A DNA stretch of 64,000 bases from Portibacter marinus (lineage in GTDB: Bacteria > Bacteroidota > Bacteroidia > Chitinophagales > Saprospiraceae), in NCBI RefSeq assembly GCF_021533195.1, contig NZ_JAJNKB010000009.1:123876-187875 (forward strand). Direction: 5' to 3'. The notes under the pieces are model-generated. The model was not told where the DNA came from and made no database searches. It saw only the letters and a list, made by a program, of their open reading frames with translations. The position numbers were made by a program, and so were the translations under genes. This document shows positions 9,539 through 17,368 of this stretch, in pieces. The stretch's first letter is position 1, and every line of letters begins with the position of its first letter.

Positions 9539-10039
9539 ATGAAAACTTACATAACAAAATTCTTTTTATTGGTCTTGTTATTTGCGTCCTGCAAAACAGA
9601 TCAAACTCAATCAAATGACGAAATTACTGAAGAGAAAGTAGAGGATCTTGCCGAAGATTTACTGGCCGAAGAATTGGCTGATGTGGATGGATTTGAAAGC
9701 GAATCCGCGCAAGGAGGAGGGGTAGGCAATGAGGTTGAAGTAAAGTTAGAGGAAGTATCGGTAGATCAGGAAAAACTGATTGAGCAGAAAAGAGAAATTC
9801 TAAAAGAGCAATTAAAAGAAAGTCCTAATCTTGGTAAAGATTGTGAGAGTATTCTTAAAGAATATGCAGAGCTTGTAGATAAGTATGTCAGCGGAGAAGA
9901 CAAGGATGCAGTGATAAAGCGATTAGCAGAATGGGCGAATGACCCAATCTACAATAAGTGTAAAAAAGACGATGCGTATAAGGATCGATTTTATCAATTA
10001 GAAGAGAAGATGTACGCCGACGAGGAAGAAGAATTTTAA
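9539..10039 (+). CDS. Acidic helical lipoprotein
   Basis: A 166-residue protein with a strong lipobox (LLFASC, lipid-anchored Cys ~19). A very acidic, low-complexity linker (~residues 25-75, rich in Glu/Asp with one Gly-Gly-Gly) leads to a C-terminal helical domain with two cysteines in a KDCESIL...NKCKKDD pattern. It starts 11 bp after the permease and ends 2 bp before the next gene. Size, anchoring and position next to a TssR-like gene recall the T6SS lipoprotein TssQ, but I see no sequence signature that proves this. It is best treated as the lipoprotein partner of the adjacent ABC transporter, facing the periplasm. Confidence 0.7.
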   Translation: MKTYITKFFLLVLLFASCKTDQTQSNDEITEEKVEDLAEDLLAEELADVDGFESESAQGGGVGNEVEVKLEEVSVDQEKLIEQKREILKEQLKESPNLGKDCESILKEYAELVDKYVSGEDKDAVIKRLAEWANDPIYNKCKKDDAYKDRFYQLEEKMYADEEEEF

Positions 10040-10041
10040 GT

Positions 10042-10527
10042 ATGCGTCATGTTTTTGGATATACAGTAAAAGAATTCAACTTCACGGATAGAATTGAAGA
10101 TTCTCTTAAATTGGATTATAGAATCTTAGCAAATACTTGTAATGAGATTGAAAGAACCGGTGATGTTGCAGTTTTTTACATAGCGATCATGAATAACAAT
10201 TTTGGTCTTAAGTTAAGCAAGCTTACTAAGCAATTCGATCATCTGGCCGATGTAGAAATGTATTTTATCAATCCTGACTACTCAGATTTCAAATATTATA
10301 TGAATATCATTGGCGCTAAAGTGACTGATATGGGAAGTCGCTTTACGATTCCTCCCGTTAAGAACGAGAGCCAGAGGAGGCAAATGAACTTATTTGCAGA
10401 AAAGGTAGGTAGAAGATGCCTTCACAGAATGATCACCATAAGGGAGAATAAAGTGCAGGAGGTCAAGAATAAGTATGCACATCCTTCTGGATTGGACTGG
10501 ACCTACTATGGAATTATTCCTGATTAA
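10042..10527 (+). CDS. Conserved-looking cytoplasmic protein of unknown function
   Basis: A 161-residue soluble protein with no signal peptide and no membrane segment. It is balanced in charge, with a mixed alpha/beta pattern (VAVFYIAIMNNNFG, VEMYFINPDYSDF) and a C-terminal helix. It starts at ATG 10042, 2 bp after the acidic lipoprotein, and ends 27 bp before ruvX. I do not recognise the family. Position makes it either the last member of the envelope cluster or the first of the ruvX-def housekeeping pair. The spacing favours the former. Confidence 0.65.
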   Translation: MRHVFGYTVKEFNFTDRIEDSLKLDYRILANTCNEIERTGDVAVFYIAIMNNNFGLKLSKLTKQFDHLADVEMYFINPDYSDFKYYMNIIGAKVTDMGSRFTIPPVKNESQRRQMNLFAEKVGRRCLHRMITIRENKVQEVKNKYAHPSGLDWTYYGIIPD

Positions 10528-10554
10528 CAGAAGTTGATGGTTTAAAATGAAATT

Positions 10555-10965
10555 TTGGCACGAATACTAGCGATTGATTATGGTGCAAAGCGATGCGGTC
10601 TTGCAGTCACAGATTATTTGAAAATCAGCATCAACCCTCTCAAGGTTCTCGAGCCAGAAAAATTGGTGGAGTTTTTACAGGATTATGTGAAGAAAGAAAA
10701 TGTTGATACCTTGATTATCGGTTGGCCTACGCATGCTGACGGCAAGGAAACCTATCTGGTTAAGGAAATAAAGAAATTTTTATCTACTTTCGCACAACTT
10801 TTTCCTAATATAAAAATTGAGAAAGTAGATGAATCGTTTAGTTCATCTGAAGCGAAGCAACTCATCTGGGATAGTGGCGTTCGAAAGAAAAAGAGAATGG
10901 AAAAAAGTCTGGTAGATCAGGTGAGTGCAATCTTATTAATTAAAAGATACTTAGATTCTTTATGA
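10555..10965 (+). CDS. ruvX: Putative pre-16S rRNA nuclease / Holliday junction resolvase-like RuvX (YqgF)
   Basis: A 136-residue RNase H-fold nuclease of the YqgF/RuvX family. The start is TTG 10555, which gives the family N-terminus ARILAIDYGAKRCGLA with its catalytic Asp at residue 8. Other family marks are the strand DTLIIGWPTHADGKE, DESFSSSEA with an acidic residue, and the C-terminal VDQVSAILLIKRYL carrying the last Asp. The upstream ATG at 10548 is out of frame. In bacteria YqgF is needed for 5' maturation of 16S rRNA. The stop overlaps the start of def by 4 bp, a pairing that is common in Bacteroidota. Confidence 0.92.
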   Translation: MARILAIDYGAKRCGLAVTDYLKISINPLKVLEPEKLVEFLQDYVKKENVDTLIIGWPTHADGKETYLVKEIKKFLSTFAQLFPNIKIEKVDESFSSSEAKQLIWDSGVRKKKRMEKSLVDQVSAILLIKRYLDSL

Positions 10966-11522
10966 TTTTGCCAATATATGGTTATGGATTTTCTGTGTTA
11001 AAGAAAGTTTGTGAGCCAATCAATAAAGATTATCCCCAATTAGATCAACTTATCGAAAATATGTGGGAAACCATGTATAGCGCCAGTGGAGTTGGTCTGG
11101 CCGCACCTCAAATTGGAGAAGATATACGACTTTTCATTGTGGATACCAAGCAATTGAATGAAGACGAGCATTCAGATGAAGGTATTAAAAAAGTTTTCAT
11201 TAATGCTCAGATTGTAGCTGAAGCAGGAGAAGAGTGGGCCTATGAGGAAGGATGTCTCAGCATCCCATTCATTAGAGCGGATGTTTTTCGCCAGCCGGAA
11301 ATTACCATTGAATACTATGATGAACACTTTGAAAAGCATGTAGAATCTCTAAGTGGAATTGATGCCAGAGTAGTACAACATGAGTATGACCATATCGATG
11401 GCGTACTATTTGTAGATCATCTCACGCCATTGAAGAAAAGAATGCTTAAAAGAAAATTAGAGGCCATTAGGAAAGGGAATATTGATCCTGAATACCGAAT
11501 GAAATACGCGACAAGTAAATAA
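10962..11522 (+). CDS. def: Peptide deformylase
   Basis: A 186-residue metalloenzyme that removes the N-formyl group from nascent proteins. All three family motifs are present: GVGLAAPQIG (residues 43-52), EGCLS (96-100, metal-ligand Cys98) and HEYDH (140-144, two His ligands and catalytic Glu). Length is normal for a type I deformylase. It is translationally coupled to ruvX (ATGA overlap). It is convergent with rnhA, with only 1 bp between the stop codons, both of which lie in a short AT-rich palindrome (11513-11529). Confidence 0.97.
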   Translation: MILPIYGYGFSVLKKVCEPINKDYPQLDQLIENMWETMYSASGVGLAAPQIGEDIRLFIVDTKQLNEDEHSDEGIKKVFINAQIVAEAGEEWAYEEGCLSIPFIRADVFRQPEITIEYYDEHFEKHVESLSGIDARVVQHEYDHIDGVLFVDHLTPLKKRMLKRKLEAIRKGNIDPEYRMKYATSK

Positions 11523-11523
11523 T

Positions 11524-12153
11524 TTACTTTCGACCAAAATCAGCTGGAATTTCACCCCACTCCTTTGTTTCCCACTTTAATATTGTGTTTTGGTAATGAT
11601 TTTGATGCAGCCAGGATAAGGCACGGTCTATCAATTGAAATATTACTTCGTTGTCTTTGTCTTTTTGGAGATTGGTCTTGACTTTCTTATTTCTTACCCA
11701 TGCCATCGCTGTTCTGGAGTCTGAATAAATGATGCGATTACGGTCTCCCATTTTTTTGAGTAGTGCCAGAGCATGTACCAATGCTAAAAACTCGCCTATA
11801 TTATTGGTACCTTTCTTAAATGGTCCTTGTCTAAAAATTTCCTCGCCGGTATCAGTAAGGACACCTCGATATTCCATCAAACCAGGATTGCCACTACAGG
11901 CAGCATCTACAGACCAGGTGTTTTTTGGTATGCCAATGTCAATAATCGATGGTTTTTTTTTCTTGACTCCGGAAGACGTGGTATGGTTAAAGTAGTCATC
12001 TTTGAAAGCTGCTCGAGCCTCTGCTTCACTCTTAAAAGCTTTATATTTCGCTCCTGGATATCCTTTTATTTGTGCCTGACACTCTGCCCATGTTTTATAG
12101 ATGCCCGGTTCATTTCCCTGCCATACAACGTAGTATTTAGATTTTTTAGCCAT
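11524..12153 (-). CDS. rnhA: Ribonuclease H1 with N-terminal hybrid-binding (viroplasmin) domain
   Basis: A 209-residue enzyme that cuts RNA in RNA-DNA hybrids. Residues 1-50 are a hybrid-binding domain (YYVVWQGNEPGIYKTWAEC, then AFKSEAEARAAF). Residues ~78-209 are the RNase H domain with the catalytic acids in VDAACSGNPG, NIGEFLALV and YSDSRTA, and a C-terminus GEIPADFGRK supplying the last Asp. This Bacteroidota type ends in PADFGRK rather than the long C-terminal helix of E. coli RNase HI. It diverges from tatD (45 bp to the chosen start) and converges with def. Confidence 0.93.
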   Translation of the reverse strand: MAKKSKYYVVWQGNEPGIYKTWAECQAQIKGYPGAKYKAFKSEAEARAAFKDDYFNHTTSSGVKKKKPSIIDIGIPKNTWSVDAACSGNPGLMEYRGVLTDTGEEIFRQGPFKKGTNNIGEFLALVHALALLKKMGDRNRIIYSDSRTAMAWVRNKKVKTNLQKDKDNEVIFQLIDRALSWLHQNHYQNTILKWETKEWGEIPADFGRK

Positions 12154-12198
12154 TGAAAACTATGAATTTGCCTCAATATAGTAGTATTTTTGGCGCTT

Positions 12199-12975
12199 AT
12201 GTTTATAGATACCCACGCACATTTATATTTAGATCAGTTCTCTGATGACATTGACATGGTTGTTGAATTATGTAAGGAAGAAGGAGTAGAACACATCTAT
12301 CTGCCCAATGTCGATGCTGCTACTGTTGACTCTCTGCACGAATTAGTTGAGTCTTATCCTTCTATGATGCATCCAATGATGGGTGTGCATCCGTGTTCTA
12401 TCAATGAGAACTATAGAAAGGAATTAGAGTTAGCTCTTCGATTGTTAGAACAGCGAGAATATGCAGGAATAGGAGAGATCGGAATAGACCTCTATTGGGA
12501 TAAAACCTTTCACAAAGAGCAACAAGAGGCATTTCGCATCCAAATAGAATGGGCGAGAGATATGAATAAGCCTTTTGTAATACACTCTAGAGATTCTTTG
12601 GATGAAACCATTGATATTGTGAGCCATTTACAAGATGGTACATTGACGGGGATTTTCCACTGCTTTAACGGAAATGAAGAACAGGCTCGAAAAATTATCG
12701 ATATTGGATTTTTACTAGGCATAGGTGGAGTTATAACTTTTAAGAATGCCGGAGTTAGGGAAGAGTTAGTAAATATAAGTATTAATCACATGGTCCTAGA
12801 AACAGATGCACCTTATTTAAGTCCTACCCCTTTCAGAGGCAAAAGAAATCAAAGTAATTACATCCCTATCATTGCTGAGCAATTGGCCGAAACCCTGGAA
12901 ATAGAAGTGGAACAAGTAGAGAAGATCACTACTCAAAATGCCATAAATTTATTCAATACACCCATTCAGCTTTGA
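12199..12975 (+). CDS. tatD: TatD family metal-dependent DNase
   Basis: A 258-residue TIM-barrel hydrolase. ATG 12199 was chosen because it gives the family N-terminus MFIDTHAHLY with the HxH metal ligands (His6, His8); the open frame extends to a TTG at 12190. Further ligands are in GEIGID (Glu93), FVIHSRD, GIFHCFNG and LETDAPYLSP. The family acts as a 3'-5' exonuclease and D-aminoacyl-tRNA deacylase-like hydrolase in DNA repair or quality control. A TATTTTTG element (12185-12192) ends six bases before the ATG, so the transcript could be nearly leaderless. Confidence 0.93.
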   Translation: MFIDTHAHLYLDQFSDDIDMVVELCKEEGVEHIYLPNVDAATVDSLHELVESYPSMMHPMMGVHPCSINENYRKELELALRLLEQREYAGIGEIGIDLYWDKTFHKEQQEAFRIQIEWARDMNKPFVIHSRDSLDETIDIVSHLQDGTLTGIFHCFNGNEEQARKIIDIGFLLGIGGVITFKNAGVREELVNISINHMVLETDAPYLSPTPFRGKRNQSNYIPIIAEQLAETLEIEVEQVEKITTQNAINLFNTPIQL

Positions 12976-13232
12976 ATTGCATCTATGTAATAGTAGAATG
13001 ACTTAATCCAGCTTTTAAGTGGCTGTGATCGACATTGGAAATTAAATTTTGAAAGAAAGAGATTATTTGTAATATTGTGAATCATCCAAAAGGCCTAAAC
13101 TATAGTAAAGACTATATCATTCTAGGAAAGGAAAATTACATTACGACATATTCTAATTTGTAATATTTTCATTGTCAAGGATATTATTGCTTTTTTAGGT
13201 ACATGTGTGAAGACCAAAGGTCTGGAAAAGTA
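12976..13232. other. Intergenic region before tRNA-Ser
   Basis: 257 bp of AT-rich sequence without a credible gene. It must contain the tRNA-Ser promoter, but no clean TTTG/TAnnTTTG pair was found. A small hairpin, AGACC-AAA-GGTCT at 13211-13223, lies 9 bases upstream of the mature tRNA 5' end; its role is unknown. Confidence 0.5.
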
Positions 13233-13320
13233 GGAGAGTTGGCCGAGTGGTCGAAGGCGCACGCCTGGAAAGTGTGTATACTCCAAAAGGGTATCGAGGG
13301 TTCGAATCCCTCACTCTCCG
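13233..13320 (+). tRNA. tRNA-Ser (anticodon GGA)
   Basis: An 88-nt class II tRNA. The acceptor stem GGAGAGT (13233-13239) pairs with ACTCTCC (13313-13319), with discriminator G. The anticodon stem CACGC/GTGTG closes loop CTGGAAA, which gives anticodon GGA. A long variable arm and the T loop (GGTTCGAATCC) follow. CCA is not encoded. The discriminator G and long variable arm are serine identity elements. Confidence 0.97.
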
Positions 13321-13406
13321 CAAAAAAAATTAGGGTATTCCTTTTTATTTTCTAATTTTAGAGTCTATTTAATTAAGTTACGTTAAACCAATAAAAGATT
13401 AAGATT

Positions 13407-14141
13407 ATGCGCAAATTATTTGTTCTATTAGCAGTTTTTACTCTCGCATCATACTTTGGTGCAGTGGAGATGGTTGCACAAGACGCTACTGGTGCTGCTG
13501 ATGAAGCTGGAGTTCTACAAACATTGAAACAGTACTTCATAGAAGGGGGCTGGGGTTTTATGACCTTTGTACTTGTTTGTCTAATATTAGGATTAGCATT
13601 TTGTATTGAAAGAATTATAACCTTGAACCTAGCGACCACCAACACTGATAAACTTTTAGCAAATATTGATGAAAGATTAGCCGATAATGATATCGAAGGC
13701 GCTAAGGAATTGTGTAGATCTACACCTGGCCCTACAGCTAGCGTACTACATGAGGGCTTGAAGAACATCGATGGAGGACCTGTTGCAGTTGAAAAAGCAA
13801 TTGTATCTTATGGTGCGGTTCAAATGGGCTTATTAGAGAAAGGCCTGGTTTGGATTTCATTATTTATAGCCATTGCTCCGATGTTAGGATTCATGGGTAC
13901 GGTTATCGGTATGATTAAAGCATTCGATAGAATTGCAGAAGTAGGGGATTTATCTCCGGCTGTTGTTGCAGGTGGTATTAAGGTAGCCCTATTGACAACT
14001 GTATTTGGACTTATTGTGGCAATTATTCTTCAGGTTTTCTATAATTACATTGTTTCAAAAATCGATAGTATCACCACTAAGATGGAAGCTGCATCACTAG
14101 CAATTATTGATGTGATGGACAAGAACAATGTTTTTAAATAA
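13407..14141 (+). CDS. exbB: MotA/TolQ/ExbB proton channel family protein
   Basis: A 244-residue inner-membrane protein. An N-terminal signal/transmembrane segment (LFVLLAVFTLASYF) precedes a MotA/ExbB domain with helices at ~52-70 (MTFVLVCLILGLAFCIE), ~149-172 (ISLFIAIAPMLGFMGTVIGM) and ~186-212 (VALLTTVFGLIVAIILQVFY). The last two carry the small-residue/Thr pattern that lines the proton pathway. It is the first gene of an operon with a 4-TM protein and two ExbD proteins. Together they would couple the proton-motive force to an outer-membrane or TonB-like load. No TonB gene is adjacent. The usual N-terminal extension of Bacteroidota ExbB proteins is present. Confidence 0.93.
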   Translation: MRKLFVLLAVFTLASYFGAVEMVAQDATGAADEAGVLQTLKQYFIEGGWGFMTFVLVCLILGLAFCIERIITLNLATTNTDKLLANIDERLADNDIEGAKELCRSTPGPTASVLHEGLKNIDGGPVAVEKAIVSYGAVQMGLLEKGLVWISLFIAIAPMLGFMGTVIGMIKAFDRIAEVGDLSPAVVAGGIKVALLTTVFGLIVAIILQVFYNYIVSKIDSITTKMEAASLAIIDVMDKNNVFK

Positions 14142-14160
14142 TCTAAAGAAGTAATTCATT

Positions 14161-14637
14161 ATGTATAAATTTTTAATAAGTAAAGGTCAAACATTGGCTT
14201 TTGTATTGGGAGCAGGACTTTCCATACTCTTTGCTGTCCTTATTTACCTGGGTGTAAAGGACAGGAGTTTGGCAGAAATGTCTATTGACTCCCTTAAAGA
14301 GACCACGATCTTTGACTTCGGTATAAAAGCAGCATTGGCACTGATAGGACTTGCCATTTTAGCACTGCTTATTTTTGGAATCATAAGCTTATTTACCAAT
14401 TTCAAAGGAGCGATAAAGCTTCTCATTGGCCTGGCGATCATAGTAGGTTTGTTCTTTTTGTTTTACACCATCAGTGTTCCAGAAGAATCAGGCATACTAG
14501 CTAGACTTGCTGACGAATTTGCAATTACCGACAACATCAGTAAGTTTATCTCAGCTGGGATTAAGACCACCCTGACCTTGTTAGGTTTGGCGTTGGTGAT
14601 CTGGCTTTTTTCGGAATTGCGTAACGCTTTAAAATAA
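14161..14637 (+). CDS. Four-helix membrane protein between exbB and exbD
   Basis: A 158-residue protein made almost entirely of four predicted transmembrane helices (~9-35, 54-80, 84-105 and 129-152) with short loops. It has no charged catalytic motif and no named family was recognised. It starts 19 bp after exbB and ends 5 bp before exbD, so it is made with the Exb complex and may be an accessory subunit of it. The interpretation rests only on gene order. Confidence 0.75.
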   Translation: MYKFLISKGQTLAFVLGAGLSILFAVLIYLGVKDRSLAEMSIDSLKETTIFDFGIKAALALIGLAILALLIFGIISLFTNFKGAIKLLIGLAIIVGLFFLFYTISVPEESGILARLADEFAITDNISKFISAGIKTTLTLLGLALVIWLFSELRNALK

Positions 14638-14642
14638 TTATT

Positions 14643-15182
14643 ATGGCTAGAAGAAAACCACCTGAAATCAATGCAAGCTCAATGGCTGATATAGCCTTCT
14701 TGCTTTTGATTTTTTTCCTGGTAACTACGACAATTGTAGAAGATAAAGGAGTATTGGTGCGACTTCCGCCTTGGTCTGATGAGCCTCCTGAAAATTTAAA
14801 AATGAATACCAGGAACGTTTATTCTGTGTTGGTCAATGCTGAAAATCAGTTATTGGTGAGAGGGGAGCCTGCATCTTTGGAAACGCTTAAGGAGAATACC
14901 AAAATATTTATTTCTAATCCTCAGAGATTAGAGAATATGGCGGAGGATCCAAAGAAAGCGATTGTATCACTTCGAAATGATAGGGGGACGAACTATGAAA
15001 CCTATCTTACGGTGTACAATGAGCTAAAAGCAGCTTATAATGAGCTGAGGGATGAAATGGCAAACCGACGACACGGTAAAGACTTTGAATTCCTGACTCG
15101 CGATCAGCAAAGAGTGATCGCCAGCGAATTACCGCTGGTCATATCCGAAGCTGAACCAACGAATTTCGGAGAAGAACAATAA
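14643..15182 (+). CDS. exbD: ExbD/TolR family biopolymer transport protein (first copy)
   Basis: A 179-residue protein with one N-terminal transmembrane helix containing the conserved proton-carrying Asp (SSMADIAFLLLIFFLV, Asp16) and a periplasmic domain. In the family this Asp sits inside the ExbB channel. The periplasmic part is longer than E. coli ExbD (141 aa) because of a charged C-terminal helix. A second, different ExbD follows 25 bp downstream; Bacteroidota often encode two ExbD paralogues in tandem. Confidence 0.93.
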   Translation: MARRKPPEINASSMADIAFLLLIFFLVTTTIVEDKGVLVRLPPWSDEPPENLKMNTRNVYSVLVNAENQLLVRGEPASLETLKENTKIFISNPQRLENMAEDPKKAIVSLRNDRGTNYETYLTVYNELKAAYNELRDEMANRRHGKDFEFLTRDQQRVIASELPLVISEAEPTNFGEEQ

Positions 15183-15207
15183 TTTTTAATTTTTAAAACT
15201 CATTATT

Positions 15208-15675
15208 ATGGGAATGTTTAGCAGCAAGAAAGGAAAGGAAATGCCAGCCATTTCAACGGCTTCACTACCTGATATTATATTCATGCTTCTATTCTTTTTT
15301 ATGGTGGTTACAGTCTTAAGAGATGCAGAACTTAAAGTGAGTGTAAATACTCCTTCCGCATCAGAGTTAACAAAGCTTGAGAAAAAATCTCTTGTTAACT
15401 ACATATATGTGGGTAGACCCATGAAGAAATGGCAAGCTACCTATGGTACTAGCCCTCAAATTCAGCTTGGGGACAAATTTGCGTCTGTAGAAGAAATTCC
15501 ATTATTTTTGGAAAATCACAAAATTACTGTGCCAGAGGTGCAAAGACCAGGTATCACTACTTCTTTGAAAGTGGATGGTACTGTAACGATGGGAATTGTC
15601 ACTGATGTAAAAACCGCCTTGAGGAAGGCTAATCAATTGAAAGTCAATTATTCGGCAAAGCCGAAAAGTGATTAA
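15208..15675 (+). CDS. exbD: ExbD/TolR family biopolymer transport protein (second copy)
   Basis: A 155-residue second ExbD with the transmembrane signature STASLPDIIFMLLFFFMVV carrying the conserved Asp at residue ~22, then a periplasmic domain. It is only loosely similar to the preceding ExbD beyond the helix, so the complex may contain a heterodimer. It is the last gene of the exb operon and is followed 5 bp later by a strong intrinsic terminator. Confidence 0.92.
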   Translation: MGMFSSKKGKEMPAISTASLPDIIFMLLFFFMVVTVLRDAELKVSVNTPSASELTKLEKKSLVNYIYVGRPMKKWQATYGTSPQIQLGDKFASVEEIPLFLENHKITVPEVQRPGITTSLKVDGTVTMGIVTDVKTALRKANQLKVNYSAKPKSD

Positions 15676-15680
15676 ATAAT

Positions 15681-15710
15681 AAGCCCGATGTTACGCATCG
15701 GGCTTTTTTA
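15681..15710 (+). terminator. Intrinsic terminator of the exb operon
   Basis: A perfect 10-bp stem AAGCCCGATG/CATCGGGCTT with loop TTACG (15681-15705) is followed by a T run. A-rich sequence on the other side makes it weakly usable in the opposite direction for the convergent DUF4293 gene. Confidence 0.9.
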
Positions 15711-15711
15711 T

Positions 15712-16146
15712 TTATCTTAATCTATCCATCGACTTTACTAGTTTCTCATCTTTCCCGATATAGCGGTTGGCGAAAAGAACAAAGAAGATGGCTAAAAGAG
15801 GTAAACCCAATCCTAGCCTTTCATCAATATTGGAAGTCAATTCAGACTCCGTGTCCTGTACTACTAACCAGATGGCGACAATAATAAATAGTATGGCCAA
15901 TGTGAGTGTACCATACCCCAACTTTTTTTGAAGTGGTCTGTTCTTGAAAAGAAAAATTGCAATCAAAGCTAGAACACCTCCAATGCACGTCACACCTATT
16001 AAGATGGGATTATCGAAGATGTTGTATACCCTATCAGCAAATAAACCTGCCATAGCAGTTTCACTGGTCGCTAACGGCAGTCCGAAAAGACCAAAAAAAC
16101 ATGCTGAAGCAAGAAATAAAAATATAGTCTGTATCCTCTGAATCAT
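15712..16146 (-). CDS. DUF4293 family membrane protein
   Basis: A 144-residue inner-membrane protein with four predicted helices. It begins MIQRIQTIFLFLAS, the N-terminus typical of the Bacteroidota-restricted DUF4293 family, and ends with a positively charged tail. Function is unknown for the whole family. It is convergent with the exb operon and shares the hairpin at 15681-15705; its promoter lies in the 60-bp gap shared with the divergent oxidoreductase gene. Confidence 0.85.
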   Translation of the reverse strand: MIQRIQTIFLFLASACFFGLFGLPLATSETAMAGLFADRVYNIFDNPILIGVTCIGGVLALIAIFLFKNRPLQKKLGYGTLTLAILFIIVAIWLVVQDTESELTSNIDERLGLGLPLLAIFFVLFANRYIGKDEKLVKSMDRLR

Positions 16147-16206
16147 AACTTAAATTTTAATAGGTTGCAAAAATAATTAAACTTAGGTTATTCAAATTAC
16201 GAAGCC

Positions 16207-17346
16207 ATGGCTTTTAATTACAGTTATTGGGAAAGACAGACATTTGTGAAGAATGTTGACTACTTAATCATAGGAGGAGGACTGGTAGGAATCAACACGG
16301 CCATATCGTTGAAAGTAATGGCTCCTGATTCAGAGGTGATGGTTGTGGAAAGCCACGCCATTCCTATCGGCGCAAGTACAAGAAACGCGGGTTTTGCGTG
16401 CTTTGGGAGTGTTACAGAACTATTAGACGATATTGAGCAACGATCTGTCGACGAAACCATGAGCCTTTTAAAAGATCGATACACTGGACTCCAGTTCCTC
16501 AGAGAAAGGGTCGGAGATCAGTCTTTAAGTTATCAACCGGTGGGAGGCTATGAAGTCTTTGATCACGATGTAGACGTTAAAAAGCTTTATGGTGATCAAA
16601 TACAATACTTGAATAAGATTATAAATGATCATATCAATCTCAAAAAAACATTTGAAATGGTAAAGTCACCTGTTCAATTTAAATCCTTGAATAAGTGGGC
16701 TATATATAATCAATATGAAGGATGTCTGCATCCAGGACAGATGATGCAACACTTATATCAAATGGCTTACAAGTTGGGAGTGAAAATAATGACAGGGACT
16801 AAAATCGTGGAATTTAAAGAAGTAAGTGAAGGGTTAGAAGTAAGATTCGCTAATCATACATTATATACTAGAAAGCTTGCCATTTGTACCAATGGTTTTA
16901 CTAACGACCTGGAAGATATACCAAACCTACAACCTGCAAGAAATCAGATCTACGTTACTCAAGAAATTCCCTGGCTTGTTTTACGGTCATGCTTTCACTA
17001 CGATAGAGGTTATGTTTATTTTAGAAATGTGGATAACAGAATTCTAATAGGAGGAGGCAGAAATATTGATAAGGATACTGAAACCACTTCGTCGTTTAAT
17101 ACTACAGATAAAATTAAAAATTATCTTTCCCATTTCCTATTGGAGAAAATTGGGATCTCCAGTGAAATCAGAATAGACTACGCATGGTCCGGTATAATGG
17201 GAGTGGGAACGTCTAAAACTCCAATACTGGAAAAGCGAGGCGAGAATATTATATTTGCTGTCCGTTTAGGAGGAATGGGTATAGCATTAGGAGCCCGATT
17301 GGGTGACCAAGCTGCTAAATTAATGTTAAGTAACACTATACCATAG
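16207..17346 (+). CDS. FAD-dependent oxidoreductase, DAO (D-amino acid/amine oxidase) family
   Basis: A 379-residue flavoprotein. The dinucleotide-binding motif LIIGGGLVGINTAIS lies at ~residues 20-34 and the FAD-contacting segment GASTRNAGFACFGS at ~58-71, as in glycine/sarcosine and gamma-glutamylputrescine oxidases. The C-terminal VRLGGMGIALGARLGDQAA is the second FAD-binding segment. It has no signal peptide and is cytoplasmic. The amine substrate cannot be read from the sequence. The next gene starts 22 bp downstream and may be co-transcribed, although the functions are unrelated. Confidence 0.88.
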   Translation: MAFNYSYWERQTFVKNVDYLIIGGGLVGINTAISLKVMAPDSEVMVVESHAIPIGASTRNAGFACFGSVTELLDDIEQRSVDETMSLLKDRYTGLQFLRERVGDQSLSYQPVGGYEVFDHDVDVKKLYGDQIQYLNKIINDHINLKKTFEMVKSPVQFKSLNKWAIYNQYEGCLHPGQMMQHLYQMAYKLGVKIMTGTKIVEFKEVSEGLEVRFANHTLYTRKLAICTNGFTNDLEDIPNLQPARNQIYVTQEIPWLVLRSCFHYDRGYVYFRNVDNRILIGGGRNIDKDTETTSSFNTTDKIKNYLSHFLLEKIGISSEIRIDYAWSGIMGVGTSKTPILEKRGENIIFAVRLGGMGIALGARLGDQAAKLMLSNTIP

Positions 17347-17368
17347 GATCTTAATCGTTCATGTATTT

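Noticed and set aside
2455..10527. Complete type VI secretion locus
   Set aside because: Only a TssR-like gene is present; no tube, sheath, baseplate, membrane complex or ATPase of a T6SS was found in the window.
13373..13768. 131-codon open frame antisense to exbB
   Set aside because: It lies opposite a certain proton-channel gene; the Ser/Ala-rich translation is a typical shadow.
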